A stretch of DNA of 64,000 bases from Halopseudomonas aestusnigri (GCF_002197985.1 NZ_NBYK01000006.1:113106-177105); one strand, 5' to 3'. Positions 9,461 through 21,688 are shown, counted from the stretch's first letter. Notes: generated from the sequence alone by a model not told the origin. Made by a program: numbers and translations.

Positions 9461-10666
9461 ATGACCCAGCTGTACTTTTCTCCAATCCTGCTGGGTATCC
9501 TCCTGTTGGTCGCCATCGCGCTCTGCGCAACCGCGCTGTACCGCATGGCGCCCGGGGAGCCTGGCCCGGGCTTCTGGATGGCCGGTAGCTGGACCCTGAT
9601 CGGTGGTGTAGCGCTGTTCATCGGCTTTATCGTGACCCGCAGCCCGCTGCTTAATGTCCTTGGCAACGCTGCCCAGCTAGCCGGCGAAGCCCTGTTCCTG
9701 ATTGGCATCTTCAGGTTCATGGGCCGACCTCTGCCCTGGTGGACACTACCGGTCAGCGTGGGCGCCATGGTTATTGCCAATACCCATTACTGGCTGGTGC
9801 ACGGCAACTCCGACCTGCTGATGGGCATCTACTCCAGCATCGCCGGATTGCTGCCAGTGCAGGCCATCTGGCTGCTGTTCAGAGAGCGCAGCGACCCCGA
9901 TACCCGACCTGCACGGCTACTGGTAGGGGCAAGCCTGTTGGTTTATTCGATCACTACGCTGCTGCGCGGCACACTCTCCTATCTCGATTGGTGGCACGAC
10001 GCGCCCTATGTTCAACCCTATGCGTCCTTTACTTACCTGCTGTCGTACAACTTCGCCATTCCGGCGCTGGTGCTGGGCTTCGTCGGCTGCAGCCTGATGA
10101 CCACGCAACGGGTACTCGCACGCAGCCGGCAGATGGCAGCCCAATTGAAGGAGCAGGCTACCCGTGATCCGCTGACCGGCACCCTGAACCGGCGAGCTTT
10201 CCATCAGGAACTCGTTGACGAGGTCGGTCGCAGCCAGCGGTATGGCCGCCCGCTCTGCCTGGCCATGTTTGATCTGGACCATTTCAAGCAACTGAACGAC
10301 CAACTGGGCCACCTGGCTGGTGACCAGGCGTTGCAGAATTTCTGCCGCCTGTGCGAACAACAGGCACGCCGCACGGATATCTTCGCGCGTTTCGGTGGCG
10401 AGGAGTTTGTGCTGCTGATGCCCGAAACCGACGCAAAACAGGCACAGCTGCTGCTGGAACGCATTCGCCAGACCCTCGCCGAGCAGCAGTTCCATTATCT
10501 GGACCAACGCTACCAGCTGCAGGTCAGTATCGGTGTGGCCGATCTGGACACCAGCGGCAGCCCGGACCAGTTGCTGCGTCAGGCAGACCTGGCGCTATAT
10601 CAGGCCAAGGCATCGGGTCGCAACCGGGTGCAGCTGTGGTCGCCACCCGCTTCCATGGCATACTGA
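9461..10666 (+). CDS. Membrane-bound GGDEF diguanylate cyclase
   Basis: A 401-residue protein. About residues 1-215 hold six or seven hydrophobic helices; after them comes a short linker (QLKEQATRDPLTGTLNRRAF) and a GGDEF domain. The active-site loop is GGEEF at 312-316, and an RxxD inhibitory site (RRTD, residues 303-306) lies five residues before it, so the enzyme should make c-di-GMP from two GTP and be product-inhibited. No PAS or other soluble sensor is seen; the membrane part is presumably the sensor. It stands alone between trmO and the DUF3301 gene. Confidence 0.9.
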   Translation: MTQLYFSPILLGILLLVAIALCATALYRMAPGEPGPGFWMAGSWTLIGGVALFIGFIVTRSPLLNVLGNAAQLAGEALFLIGIFRFMGRPLPWWTLPVSVGAMVIANTHYWLVHGNSDLLMGIYSSIAGLLPVQAIWLLFRERSDPDTRPARLLVGASLLVYSITTLLRGTLSYLDWWHDAPYVQPYASFTYLLSYNFAIPALVLGFVGCSLMTTQRVLARSRQMAAQLKEQATRDPLTGTLNRRAFHQELVDEVGRSQRYGRPLCLAMFDLDHFKQLNDQLGHLAGDQALQNFCRLCEQQARRTDIFARFGGEEFVLLMPETDAKQAQLLLERIRQTLAEQQFHYLDQRYQLQVSIGVADLDTSGSPDQLLRQADLALYQAKASGRNRVQLWSPPASMAY

Positions 10667-10696
10667 CCGGCACCACTGCCACTCGAGCCTGTCCAC

Positions 10697-11080
10697 GTGT
10701 TTACCCTTGCTCACGCTACCCTGCTGATTGCCGGCACCTTTCTCGCCTGGTGGCTTTGGCAGGTGCTGGGCCAGCGCGATCACGCCCTTGCCCTGGTTCG
10801 CCGCCACTGCGAGCGCAACGCACTGCAACTACTCGATGACAGCGTCGCGCTCAGCGGCGTGCGGCTGTCCCGCCTGCATCGAGGCCGGTACGGGCTGGTC
10901 CGGCGTTACGCTTTCGAATTTACCGTTACCGGCGAGCACCGCTACAGTGGCTATATCGATCTGCATGGGACCCGTCAGTTGCACATCGAGCTGGCACCTC
11001 ACCCGTTCCCGCATGGCAAGGACGATGAGCCAGTAACAGAAACCGCGCGCGAAAGCGCTAAAATACACAAAATCTATTAA
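10697..11080 (+). CDS. DUF3301 domain protein
   Basis: A 127-residue protein with one N-terminal membrane helix (about residues 4-24) followed by a basic region and a beta-rich domain ending in YSGYIDLHG and HIELAPHPFP, the usual DUF3301 pattern. The start is GTG at 10697; no better in-frame ATG exists. Function unknown. It precedes the CobW-type GTPase on the same strand, with a parS site and an AT-rich stretch between. Confidence 0.75.
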   Translation: MFTLAHATLLIAGTFLAWWLWQVLGQRDHALALVRRHCERNALQLLDDSVALSGVRLSRLHRGRYGLVRRYAFEFTVTGEHRYSGYIDLHGTRQLHIELAPHPFPHGKDDEPVTETARESAKIHKIY

Positions 11081-11109
11081 ATATAAGACGTTAAATAGTT
11101 TTTATATTT

Positions 11110-11125
11110 TGTTCCACGTGGAACC
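11110..11125. promoter_or_regulatory. parS centromere site (14-bp core perfect)
   Basis: TGTTCCACGTGGAACC contains the complete palindrome GTTCCACGTGGAAC (11111-11124), the ParB-binding core known from Pseudomonas. It lies between the DUF3301 and CobW genes next to an AT-rich stretch (about 11060-11110), 27 kb from dnaA on the parAB side. The parB gene is at 24154-25014. Confidence 0.93.
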
Positions 11126-11134
11126 GGCCTTACC

Positions 11135-12103
11135 ATGCTAAGCCAGATACCCACTCATCTGATCGCAGGTCCGCTGGGGGCTGGCAAGACCAGTCTTCTG
11201 CGGGCATTGCTGGCGCAACGTCCCGCTCAAGAGCGCTGGGCGATCCTGATCAATGAGTTTGGCCAGATCGGACTGGACCAGGCGCTGTTGAGCGCCAATG
11301 CTGATGACGGTGTCAGCCTGAGCGAAATACCCGGAGGCTGCCTGTGCTGCGTTAACGGCGTGCCGTTCCAGGTCGGACTGACGCGCCTGCTGCGCAAGGC
11401 CAGGCCTGACCGGTTATGGATTGAGTGTTCGGGCCTGGGACATCCCGTCAGCTTGCTGCAACAGCTCGCTGATGCACCCTGGCGGGGAGTGCTCGACCTG
11501 CAACCGCTGATCATGGTGTGTGAAGCATCCCAGCTGCTGGACCTGGATAGCCTGCCGCCAGTGCAGCGACAGGCACTGCCACTGACCGGGCTACTGATCG
11601 CCAACAAGATCGATGAGCTGGGTGCACAACAACAGCAGATACTCCGGACCCAATGGCCCGATGCCATGCCCTGCAGCCACGGCAAAATCGAACGCCAGCT
11701 GTTGCTCGGTGCCACAACGCCGGGGCAGCAGCCGGTACTGGCAGCGCTGCCGGCTGCTGCCGACGCGGGTATCAGCGGTCGACTCTGGCACGCGGATGAT
11801 CCCTGGCAGTGCGAGAGCCAGCTCAACCAGGCACCGTACAGCGTTGGCTGGCGCATCGCGCCGCAGCAGCAATTCGAACAAGCCGCACTCAGGCGCTGGC
11901 TGGCCGAACAGAGGGTATTGCGCGCCAAGGGAGTTATCCATACCGACGCAGGGTGGTGCTCGTTCAATCAGCTTGGGCAACCTGATACAAACTGGCAGCC
12001 AAGCCCATGGCGTCGTGACAATCGGCTGGAACTGCTGTTTGCCCACAAACCTGACAACAGAGCACTGGAGCAGGGCTTGCGGGCCTGCCAGCGTAGCCAG
12101 TAA
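11135..12103 (+). CDS. CobW/G3E-family GTPase, putative metal chaperone
   Basis: A 322-residue G3E GTPase. The P-loop is GPLGAGKT (residues 12-19). The conserved metal motif GGCLCC has Cys69, Cys71 and Cys72. IANKIDEL is the NKxD guanine-binding motif, and a C-terminal CobW domain is present (VGWRIAP...RAKGVIHT). Length and features resemble the YeiR/ZigA branch of zinc-binding GTPases, thought to deliver zinc to client enzymes when zinc is short. The start is nine bases after the parS site. I see no convincing Zur box upstream. Metal and client are not proven. Confidence 0.85.
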   Translation: MLSQIPTHLIAGPLGAGKTSLLRALLAQRPAQERWAILINEFGQIGLDQALLSANADDGVSLSEIPGGCLCCVNGVPFQVGLTRLLRKARPDRLWIECSGLGHPVSLLQQLADAPWRGVLDLQPLIMVCEASQLLDLDSLPPVQRQALPLTGLLIANKIDELGAQQQQILRTQWPDAMPCSHGKIERQLLLGATTPGQQPVLAALPAAADAGISGRLWHADDPWQCESQLNQAPYSVGWRIAPQQQFEQAALRRWLAEQRVLRAKGVIHTDAGWCSFNQLGQPDTNWQPSPWRRDNRLELLFAHKPDNRALEQGLRACQRSQ

Positions 12104-12128
12104 GGTGTTGGTTTTACCCGGAACCGTC

Positions 12129-12482
12129 ATGCGCCGCGTCATCACACTGCTGCTTTGCCTGGTCAGCCCACCCTTGCTGGCCAGTGCCTGCCTGATCGAG
12201 TCGACAGACGACCAGTTGCCGGTGCGCATGTGCCAACAAAACGGGACCATTCCGCCGGCCCTGTTCGAGCAACAGTTCTGCCAACCCCGGATTCCCGGTC
12301 GCGAGTTCCGTATTCAGATGCAGGACAGTTGCCCCGGGGACGCCTACGGCGTCTGCCGTGGCGCACACACCGAGGGCGTGGCTTATCAACAGGATATCCA
12401 CTATTACACTGCCCCCGATGACGCGCCGGTTTTAAAGGCCTACTGCGAGCAAATCAGCGGGGGACGCTGGGACCAGCCGTGA
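12129..12482 (+). CDS. Small Cys-rich exported protein of unknown function
   Basis: A 117-residue protein. MRRVITLLLCLVSPPLLASA is a signal peptide. The mature part has six cysteines (ACLIE, RMCQQN, QFCQPR, DSCPGD, GVCRGA, AYCEQ) and the motif YQQDIHYYTA near the end. The Cys spacing suggests three disulphides in the periplasm. ATG 12129 is chosen because it gives the signal peptide; the open frame extends far upstream but only inside the CobW gene. It starts 25 bases after the GTPase gene, so the two may be co-transcribed. I recall similar short pseudomonad proteins carrying doubtful database names; no function can be assigned. Confidence 0.7.
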   Translation: MRRVITLLLCLVSPPLLASACLIESTDDQLPVRMCQQNGTIPPALFEQQFCQPRIPGREFRIQMQDSCPGDAYGVCRGAHTEGVAYQQDIHYYTAPDDAPVLKAYCEQISGGRWDQP

Positions 12483-12483
12483 T

Positions 12484-12939
12484 TCAGTTGAGCGGCGGTT
12501 CAGCAGGCAGCATCGACAGATCAAGGTTATCCCCAACCTTCAAGCCCAGGGTATCCACACTGCCGGCCGGCAGCTCGAGTACCCAGCGCAGCGGAGCCTC
12601 TGCCTGATAGATCGCACAGGGCAGATCGGCACAGGGCGGCACCCTCTCGAACAAATGCGCTATCCGGCCATCGGCAGCCACAAACACCAGATCCAGGCTG
12701 ATCTGCATATTACGCATCCAGATCGCCGGACGCGTCCCGTCGGGAAAGTCGAACAGCATGCCGGTACCGGAGGGCAGGTTTTCTCGGCCCATCAGTCCCT
12801 GACGCCGGCTGTCCGGGTCGGCCACAACCTCCATCACGAAATCGGTCTCGGCCAGCCGCACCGTCAGGGCGGAACCGAGGGCTGCAAGGGGAGCCATCAG
12901 CAGGGTGCTGAAGGCCAGAGCGCAGGCAATGGGTTTCAT
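12484..12939 (-). CDS. DUF192 family exported protein
   Basis: A 151-residue protein with a signal peptide (hydrophobic residues 5-22) followed by a DUF192 domain: DSRRQGLMGRENLP, GMLFDF, AIWMRNMQISLDLVFVAADGRI and WVLELPAGSVDTLGLKVGD. Function of the family is unknown; archaeal and bacterial members are small beta-rich proteins. Its start overlaps the stop of the PilZ gene by four bases, so the two are coupled. It converges with the Cys-rich gene, with one base between the two stop codons. Confidence 0.85.
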   Translation of the reverse strand: MKPIACALAFSTLLMAPLAALGSALTVRLAETDFVMEVVADPDSRRQGLMGRENLPSGTGMLFDFPDGTRPAIWMRNMQISLDLVFVAADGRIAHLFERVPPCADLPCAIYQAEAPLRWVLELPAGSVDTLGLKVGDNLDLSMLPAEPPLN

Positions 12940-13790
12940 AGGGTATCTTTCAACAGATTCTGGTAGACCATGTTGGTCAGATAGAGACGGTCCTGTTCAC
13001 TGATATCGGTGAACTCGATACCGGTTGCAATCAGGCCGTCGAGCGACTCGTCAGTGCTGACCGCCCTTACCCGCGCATTCAGGGTCATATACACATCCAG
13101 CCCCGCAGGATTGATACGGAAGGACACCTTGACCGTCTCATCCTTGTTGGCCACTGCACGGGGCGAGACCAGGCGCGCACCGCCCACACTGATATCGGTC
13201 ATGCGTGCCGAACCCTGGGCACCCTGCTCACGGTTGATGGCAGTCACCAGATCGACCGACACCCGGGCGGAACTGCGAATACGCATCGACTGCACGCTGT
13301 CAGGATAGGCCAGATGCAGATACGGGAAAGGAGACAGGTTCGACTTCAGCACCCGGGTCTTGTAAGCCACGGCATCCTTGCCGACAAAGCCGCGCACCAG
13401 AAGCTGCTGGCCTTCCTTGACGAACACCAGCTTGCCCTGACTGGTGGGCGCAGTAACCAGCAAGCTGACCGGTGCATGGAAGCCGATCATGCGAACCTGA
13501 TAGCGCTCTGCGTTGGTAGCACTCATCGTCTGCAGCTGGACCAGATCACCCGGGGCGAGCTGAATCTGCTCCAGCCTGGATACCACCTTCTCCGGCGCAG
13601 GCCCGGCACTGTTGTCACTGTTCTGCTGTGCGTTACGGAACAGCCCGAGCTTGAGCAGTTGCTGAAGCAGCGGTTTGTTATCGACTACCTTCGAGTGCGG
13701 AAACAGCACCTTGCCATAGGAGTCGACAATGTTCCACGGCAGGGGCTTGCCAAGGGGTATTTCTTCTTCCGTCAATGGAATCAGCGACAC
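12936..13790 (-). CDS. YcgR-like PilZ domain c-di-GMP receptor
   Basis: About 284 residues. The N-terminal half resembles the YcgR/flagellar-brake domain. The C-terminal half is a PilZ domain with both c-di-GMP contacts kept: RSSAR (RxxxR type) and DISVGG (DxSxxG). Proteins of this build bind c-di-GMP and slow flagellar rotation or act on surface behaviour. GTG 13790 is chosen because GGAG stands seven bases before it; an ATG two codons upstream (13796) would leave only one base of spacing, and a TTG at 13829 lacks a site. The role in this organism is inferred. Confidence 0.85.
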   Translation of the reverse strand: MSLIPLTEEEIPLGKPLPWNIVDSYGKVLFPHSKVVDNKPLLQQLLKLGLFRNAQQNSDNSAGPAPEKVVSRLEQIQLAPGDLVQLQTMSATNAERYQVRMIGFHAPVSLLVTAPTSQGKLVFVKEGQQLLVRGFVGKDAVAYKTRVLKSNLSPFPYLHLAYPDSVQSMRIRSSARVSVDLVTAINREQGAQGSARMTDISVGGARLVSPRAVANKDETVKVSFRINPAGLDVYMTLNARVRAVSTDESLDGLIATGIEFTDISEQDRLYLTNMVYQNLLKDTL

Positions 13791-13853
13791 GCACATACTC
13801 CGTAAACGCAAATCAAACGTGCCGAACAATGTAGCAGCCCCGACGTGTGGCCG

Positions 13854-15068
13854 CTATCTCTGACTGTCTCCAGCACCCCGACCCTGCAAATAAATGTCGT
13901 CACGCGTCAGCGGCAGGTGATGACCGCCACCAGGCAGCGGCTTGACCGCCAGAATCTGGTGAATGTTCATCCAGTTGCGTGAAAATCCGTAGGCACAGCC
14001 AGCCAGGTAAACACGCCAGATGCGCAACGCGCGCTCATCCACCAGCGCCGCTGCCGCGTCCCTGTTTGCCTCGAGATTCCGGCTCCAGTGCTCCAAGGTA
14101 AGCGCATAATGCATGCGCAGGCTCTCAACATCGACCACCTCAAGCCCCTGATCACTCATCGCTTTAACAGCGGTGGCAAGGTGCGGCAGTTCACCATGGG
14201 GAAACACATAGCGGGCTATAAAGGCACCCGCACCATGGCCAACCGGCCGGCCATCGGTATGCCGCGCGGTGATGCCGTGGTTCATGACCAGGCCACCCGG
14301 TTTGACCTGTTGGTGCAGTATCTGAAAGTACGCCGGCAGATTGGCATGCCCCACATGCTCGAACATGCCGACACTGACGACCTTGTCGTAGTTCTCCTTG
14401 CCCGTCAGATCGCGATAGTCGCGCAGCTCCAATTGAATACGGTCGCCCAGCCCCTGGGCTGCTACCCGCTCGCGGGCGAGTTTCAGTTGCTGCCTGCTGA
14501 GGGTAATGCCGTGTACCTGAACCCCGTATTCTTTCGCCGCGTGACGGGCCAGCCCTCCCCAACCGCAGCCAACATCCAGCAGCCGTTGGCCGCTGCGCAG
14601 GCGGAGCTTGCGACAGAGATGGTCCAGCTTCTGCACCTGAGCCTTGGCCAGGGTATCGTCCGGATGGCGAAAGTAGCCGCAGGAATAGACCATCTCGGGG
14701 TCCAGCCAGAGCGCGTAAAAGTCATTCGACAGGTCGTAGTGATAGGCGATAGCCTCGGCATCGGTCTGCCGGTCGTGGGGATCGTGCGGCGGTGGGCCCT
14801 CATCCTCATCCCGCACCAGCGCCTGGCTCAGCCTGTCAGCAACACCGATGGCATCCAGAACGCTGCCACGAATATCCATGCGCTGCTGAATGAAGGCTTC
14901 ACCGAGTCGGTCCAGACTCGGTGTCTGCAACTCTTCCAGCAAGGCGGGATCGTGAATCTGCAGTTCGACCCGGGGCGAGGGCCCCAGATCCACACTGCCG
15001 CCGCCGGGCAGGGTGAGGCGCAGCGGAAGCTTGAGTGCACCCAACGATGCGGCCAGTTGCGCGAGCAT
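13854..15068 (-). CDS. cfa: Cyclopropane-fatty-acyl-phospholipid synthase
   Basis: A 404-residue SAM-dependent enzyme that adds a methylene bridge across cis double bonds of membrane phospholipid acyl chains. An N-terminal lipid-binding domain (about 1-110) precedes the class I methyltransferase fold. Seen motifs are YHYDLSNDFYALWLD, YSCGYF, LLDVGCGWGGLARHAA (SAM site), GMFEHVGH and FIARYVFPHGELPH. Length is in the family range. It stands between glmU and the PilZ gene, same strand, with a 105-base upstream spacer. Such genes are often stationary-phase (RpoS) controlled; no promoter can be assigned with confidence. Confidence 0.93.
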   Translation of the reverse strand: MLAQLAASLGALKLPLRLTLPGGGSVDLGPSPRVELQIHDPALLEELQTPSLDRLGEAFIQQRMDIRGSVLDAIGVADRLSQALVRDEDEGPPPHDPHDRQTDAEAIAYHYDLSNDFYALWLDPEMVYSCGYFRHPDDTLAKAQVQKLDHLCRKLRLRSGQRLLDVGCGWGGLARHAAKEYGVQVHGITLSRQQLKLARERVAAQGLGDRIQLELRDYRDLTGKENYDKVVSVGMFEHVGHANLPAYFQILHQQVKPGGLVMNHGITARHTDGRPVGHGAGAFIARYVFPHGELPHLATAVKAMSDQGLEVVDVESLRMHYALTLEHWSRNLEANRDAAAALVDERALRIWRVYLAGCAYGFSRNWMNIHQILAVKPLPGGGHHLPLTRDDIYLQGRGAGDSQR

Positions 15069-15173
15069 ACGGACATCTCCCGAGGTAAAGCAAAACTCCC
15101 TTCACTATAGAACACCGGAGGAAGCATGCTTCGCGCTGCGGATAACCGCCCGAAAGCAATTGCCAACCGCGTC

Positions 15174-16535
15174 TCACTGTTTTGACGGTCGCTTCCAGCC
15201 TTCGATGTTGCGCTGACGTGCACGACTGACGCCCAGACTGTCGGCCGGAACATCCGCAGTAATGGTTGACCCTGCAGCGGTGGTTGCCCGAGCGCCGACG
15301 GTGACCGGGGCAACCAGCGCCGTATTGGTACCGATAAAGGCGCCCTCTTCAATCGTGGTCAGATGCTTGTTGACGCCATCGTAATTGCAGGTGATGGTGC
15401 CAGCGCCGATGTTCACTCCAGGGCCGACCTCCGCATCGCCGATATACGACAGGTGATTGACCTTGGAGCCTGCACCGATGTTGGCTTTCTTGGTTTCCAC
15501 AAAGTTGCCGATCCTGGCGCCGCGCTGCAGGTTGGTGCCGGGACGCAGCCGAGCGTACGGGCCCACATCACAGTCTGCCGCCAGCACAGCGTCTTCGATA
15601 TGGCTGAACGCCTTGATATGGCTTCCTGCGCCAATCCGGCAGTTGCGCAGCACGCAGTTGGCGTCAATGATGACGTCGTCCTCAATGACAACGGTCCCTT
15701 CCAATACCACATTGACGTCGATGCTGATGTCTCGGCCAACGGTTACCTCACCCCGCACATCGATGCGCAACGGATCGGCCAGCGTTACGCCTTCTGTCAT
15801 CAGTCGCTCAGCCTGGCGGCGGCGGTACTCGGCTTCCAGCACCGCCAACTGCACGCGGTTGTTGGCGCCCAGCACTTCCGGTTCATCTTCCGGTTGGGCC
15901 ACTTCAACCTGCACCTGCTCTGCCACCGCCATGGCGACAACGTCAGTCAGGTAGTACTCGCCCTGTGCATTCTGGTTGGACAGGCTGTTTAGCCAGCGGG
16001 CCGCCTGGCTGCCGGGTAGCGCCATGATGCCGGTGTTGCCTTCGGTGATCAGCAACTGCTCGGCCGAGGCGTCCTTCTGCTCGACGATGGCCTGCACCTG
16101 ACCCGATGCATCACGGACGATACGACCATACCCCGTTGGATCGACCATATTGACCGTCAGCATGCCCAGCGCCTGTGTACCCGCCTGTTTGCTCAGCTTC
16201 TGCAGCGTCTCGGCGCGCAGCAACGGCACATCTCCATACAGCACCAGAATCTGGTCTGCATCTACAATGGCCGGCAGCGCCTGGGCAACGGCGTGGCCGG
16301 TACCCAACTGCTCGGACTGCAGCACCCAGTTCAGGTCATCAGCATCCAGGCGTTCACGCACCAGTTCGGCACCGTGCCCGATAACAACATGAATCTTCGT
16401 CGGCTTCAGGGTTCTCGCGCAGTCAATCACATGCCCCAGCATGGGTTTTCCGGCGACCGGATGCAGCACCTTCGGCAGTTTGGAACGCATGCGGGTGCCC
16501 TGACCGGCGGCGAGAATAACGACGTGAAGATTCAT
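15174..16535 (-). CDS. glmU: Bifunctional GlcNAc-1-P uridyltransferase / GlcN-1-P acetyltransferase GlmU
   Basis: A 453-residue cytoplasmic enzyme making UDP-GlcNAc for peptidoglycan and LPS. The N-terminal pyrophosphorylase domain opens with [25 protein letters not shown] and holds LYGDVPLL. The C-terminal left-handed beta helix of hexapeptide repeats (about 250-440) includes GNFVETKKA and [11 protein letters not shown] 16535 is chosen because [11 protein letters not shown] is the normal N-terminus; the open frame extends 20 codons upstream without similarity. It follows the atp operon, as in Pseudomonas, but the operon terminator lies between. Confidence 0.97.
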   Translation of the reverse strand: MNLHVVILAAGQGTRMRSKLPKVLHPVAGKPMLGHVIDCARTLKPTKIHVVIGHGAELVRERLDADDLNWVLQSEQLGTGHAVAQALPAIVDADQILVLYGDVPLLRAETLQKLSKQAGTQALGMLTVNMVDPTGYGRIVRDASGQVQAIVEQKDASAEQLLITEGNTGIMALPGSQAARWLNSLSNQNAQGEYYLTDVVAMAVAEQVQVEVAQPEDEPEVLGANNRVQLAVLEAEYRRRQAERLMTEGVTLADPLRIDVRGEVTVGRDISIDVNVVLEGTVVIEDDVIIDANCVLRNCRIGAGSHIKAFSHIEDAVLAADCDVGPYARLRPGTNLQRGARIGNFVETKKANIGAGSKVNHLSYIGDAEVGPGVNIGAGTITCNYDGVNKHLTTIEEGAFIGTNTALVAPVTVGARATTAAGSTITADVPADSLGVSRARQRNIEGWKRPSKQ

Positions 16536-16668
16536 CTGGGAAACATCCTGTGAAAAATGGCAGTGCGCGCATTCTAGCAAAGCCGAGCGGCGCAAGCCGC
16601 ACGCTGCAAAGGGTCATCGCGCCAGCCTGCAACTAATCCCCTGATAGCCGTTGCAGCTGTCGAGACGC

Positions 16669-16701
16669 AAAAAAAAACCGCCCGGCTTGGCGCCGTGCGG
16701 T
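16669..16701 (-). terminator. Intrinsic terminator of the atp operon
   Basis: Reading the minus strand, ACCGC-A-CGGC, a short loop and GCCG-G-GCGGT form a stem, followed by nine Ts (A-run 16669-16677). It is about 40 bases after the atpC stop and before glmU. Confidence 0.82.
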
Positions 16702-16705
16702 CTTT

Positions 16706-16738
16706 TCTGCAGCTTGCGGCTTGAAGCTTGCCGCCAGC
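16706..16738. repeat. REP-like palindromic sequence between atpC and glmU
   Basis: CTGCAGCTTGCGGCTTGAAG and the following bases are built of GCTTG/CAAGC units, like the longer copy at 46981-47053. A related stretch (AGCGGCGCAAGCCGC) lies near 16589. Pseudomonad intergenic regions often carry such repeats. Confidence 0.5.
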
Positions 16739-16739
16739 C

Positions 16740-17183
16740 TTACCGGTTGTTGAGCGCCGGTCCGCCGTACTTCTTGCGAAGTTCCTGCACTGTCCGCAAT
16801 TGGGCCGCGGCCTCGGCAAGACGGGCAGAAGCCGAACCGTAGTCGAATTCTGCGCCTTTCTCGCTGAGGGCGAGTTCTGCGGCTTTCTTTGCTTCCAGAG
16901 CGGCTGCCTCGTCGATGTCACCAGCACGGATTGCCGTGTCAGCGAGCACCTTGACCACTTTCGGCTGAACTTCCAGGAAACCACCGGAGATGTAAAACAC
17001 CTCTTCTGTGCCATCCTGCTTGATCACCCGAATGGGGCCCGGCTTGAGGTCGGTCAGCAGCGGTGCGTGGCCGGGCATGATGCCCAGGTCACCCAGGTTA
17101 CCGTGTGCAATGACACTCTCTACCAGGCCCGAGAACAGCTCTTCTTCCGCGCTTACGATATCGCAGTGCACTGTCATAGCCAT
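16740..17183 (-). CDS. atpC: ATP synthase F1 epsilon subunit
   Basis: A 147-residue subunit of the central stalk that couples the c-ring to F1 and can inhibit ATP hydrolysis. The N-terminal beta sandwich ([20 protein letters not shown]) and C-terminal helical hairpin (from [15 protein letters not shown] to the end) are both present. ATG 17183 ([13 protein letters not shown]) is the usual pseudomonad start; the frame extends 13 codons further without similarity. Last gene of the atp operon, 42 bases after atpD, with a GCCCCC-TTTC-GGGGGC hairpin (17203-17218) in the gap. Confidence 0.96.
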   Translation of the reverse strand: MAMTVHCDIVSAEEELFSGLVESVIAHGNLGDLGIMPGHAPLLTDLKPGPIRVIKQDGTEEVFYISGGFLEVQPKVVKVLADTAIRAGDIDEAAALEAKKAAELALSEKGAEFDYGSASARLAEAAAQLRTVQELRKKYGGPALNNR

Positions 17184-17225
17184 TGTATCGCCTCGGTCTT
17201 GCGCCCCCTTTCGGGGGCACACCCA

Positions 17226-18614
<1,389 letters not shown>

Positions 18615-18637
18615 CTAAATGGTTGAAACCGTTACCG

Positions 18638-19501
18638 TTAAACCGCGGCGGCGCCGCCGACGATTTCCGAAATTTCCTGAGTGATCGCTGCCTGACGAGC
18701 CTTGTTGTAGATAAGCTGCAGGTTGCTGATAAGGTCACCAGCGTTGTCAGTCGCGTTCTTCATCGCGATCATCCGTGCAGCCTGCTCACAGGCATTGTTC
18801 TCGACCACCGCCTGATAGACCTGGGACTCGATGTAACGAACCAGCAGTCCATCCAGCAGCTGCCGTGCGTCGGGCTCGTACAGGTAGTCCCAGCTGCCTT
18901 TCTGCGCGCCTTCCTCTTCGGAAGCGACCAGCGGGATCATCTGATCCACCTTGGGCTGCTGAACCATCGTGTTGACGAAGCCGTTGCTGACCAGGTACAG
19001 ACGGTCGATGCGACCTTCGTTGTAGCCATCCAGCATCACCTTGACGCTACCGATCAGATCGTTCAACGCAGGCTGTTCGCCCAGGTTGCTGATCGCTGCG
19101 ACAACGTTTCCGCCGTAGCTGCGAAAGAAGGAAGCGCCCTTGCTACCGATCACACAGAGCTCGGTTTCAACGTTGCGGTCACGCCACTCTTTCATGCTGT
19201 TGACCAGGGCCTTGAACAGGTTAGTGTTCAGACCACCGCAGAGACCACGATCCGAGCTGACCACGATGTAACCCACCCGCTTGACTTCACGCTCTTGCAT
19301 GAACGGATGGCGATACTCGGGGTTGGCGTTGGCCAGATGACCAATCACCTGCTGGATACGCTCAGCGTAGGGACGGCTTGCAGCCATGCGCTGTTGTGCT
19401 CTGCGCATCTTGCTGACCGCCACCTTTTCCATGGCGCTGGTGATCTTCTGCGTACTTTTAATACTCGCGATCTTACCGCGAATCTCTTTTGCGCCTGCCA
19501 T
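18638..19501 (-). CDS. atpG: ATP synthase F1 gamma subunit
   Basis: A 287-residue rotor subunit forming the central coiled coil. The N-terminal helix ([27 protein letters not shown]) and the C-terminal helix ([22 protein letters not shown] followed by [12 protein letters not shown]) are typical, as is [10 protein letters not shown] in the middle. The gap to atpA is 76 bases and contains a GC-rich inverted repeat (GCGGGGC...GCCCCGC), which may tune relative expression. Confidence 0.97.
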   Translation of the reverse strand: MAGAKEIRGKIASIKSTQKITSAMEKVAVSKMRRAQQRMAASRPYAERIQQVIGHLANANPEYRHPFMQEREVKRVGYIVVSSDRGLCGGLNTNLFKALVNSMKEWRDRNVETELCVIGSKGASFFRSYGGNVVAAISNLGEQPALNDLIGSVKVMLDGYNEGRIDRLYLVSNGFVNTMVQQPKVDQMIPLVASEEEGAQKGSWDYLYEPDARQLLDGLLVRYIESQVYQAVVENNACEQAARMIAMKNATDNAGDLISNLQLIYNKARQAAITQEISEIVGGAAAV

Positions 19502-19577
19502 GTCACACCCTTTCAGGTTTGCCCTTGGCCGGGTCGCACGATGCGGGGCTCAGCTCATGCTGCGCCCCGCTGTCGGC

Positions 19578-21122
<1,545 letters not shown>

Positions 21123-21151
21123 GCCTTTATCCTCAAAACCTTATGCTGAAA

Positions 21152-21688
21152 TCAGGAGCCCAACGACTCGGCCAGTTTGGTCAGTTTTCCGCGCACGGAG
21201 GCGTCGATGACCAAGTCGCCGGTGCGAACAACCAGTCCACCAATCAGTGACTTGTCCACAGCCGCTTCGATCTGCACATTGCGATCGAGCTTGCGGGACA
21301 GCGCCTCGGACAGCTTCTGCTGCTGCTCTGCAGTCAGCTCGAAAGCCGAGCAGACATTGATGTCGATGGTACGCTCAAGATCAGCTCGGAAGCTGTTAAA
21401 TAGCGTCGCGATCTCGGGAAGCAGGGCAAGCCTGCGATTATCGGCGAGGATCGTCAGAAAGTTGCGTTGCTCTTCGCTCACCGATTTCCCGGTGCAGTCG
21501 AGGATGACGTCGGCTTTCTTCTGTTCCGCCAGACCCGGATCGGTCAGCAGCTGGCGAGTTGCCTCGTCTGCGGCCACCTGGCCAGCAGCGTTCAGCATCT
21601 CGGCCCATTCGGCCAGGGCCTGTTGGGCTTTTGCCCGCTCAAATGCCGCTTTGGCGTAGGGGCGGGCCAGCGTAATCAGTTCTGCCAT
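21152..21688 (-). CDS. atpH: ATP synthase F1 delta subunit
   Basis: A 178-residue OSCP/delta subunit that ties F1 to the peripheral stalk. The N-terminal helical bundle (ARPYAKAAFERAKAQQALAEW) and the C-terminal signature (LIGGLVVRTGDLVIDASVRGKLTKLAESL) are clear. It starts 11 bases after the atpF stop. Confidence 0.97.
   Translation of the reverse strand: MAELITLARPYAKAAFERAKAQQALAEWAEMLNAAGQVAADEATRQLLTDPGLAEQKKADVILDCTGKSVSEEQRNFLTILADNRRLALLPEIATLFNSFRADLERTIDINVCSAFELTAEQQQKLSEALSRKLDRNVQIEAAVDKSLIGGLVVRTGDLVIDASVRGKLTKLAESLGS

Noticed and set aside
11081-11134. Zur box before the CobW-type gene
   Set aside because: The AT-rich stretch lacks a clear inverted GTTATA-type repeat; only parS is convincing.
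13730-13745. TGTTCCACGG in the YcgR-like gene as parS
   Set aside because: Only the left half-site is present; no palindrome.
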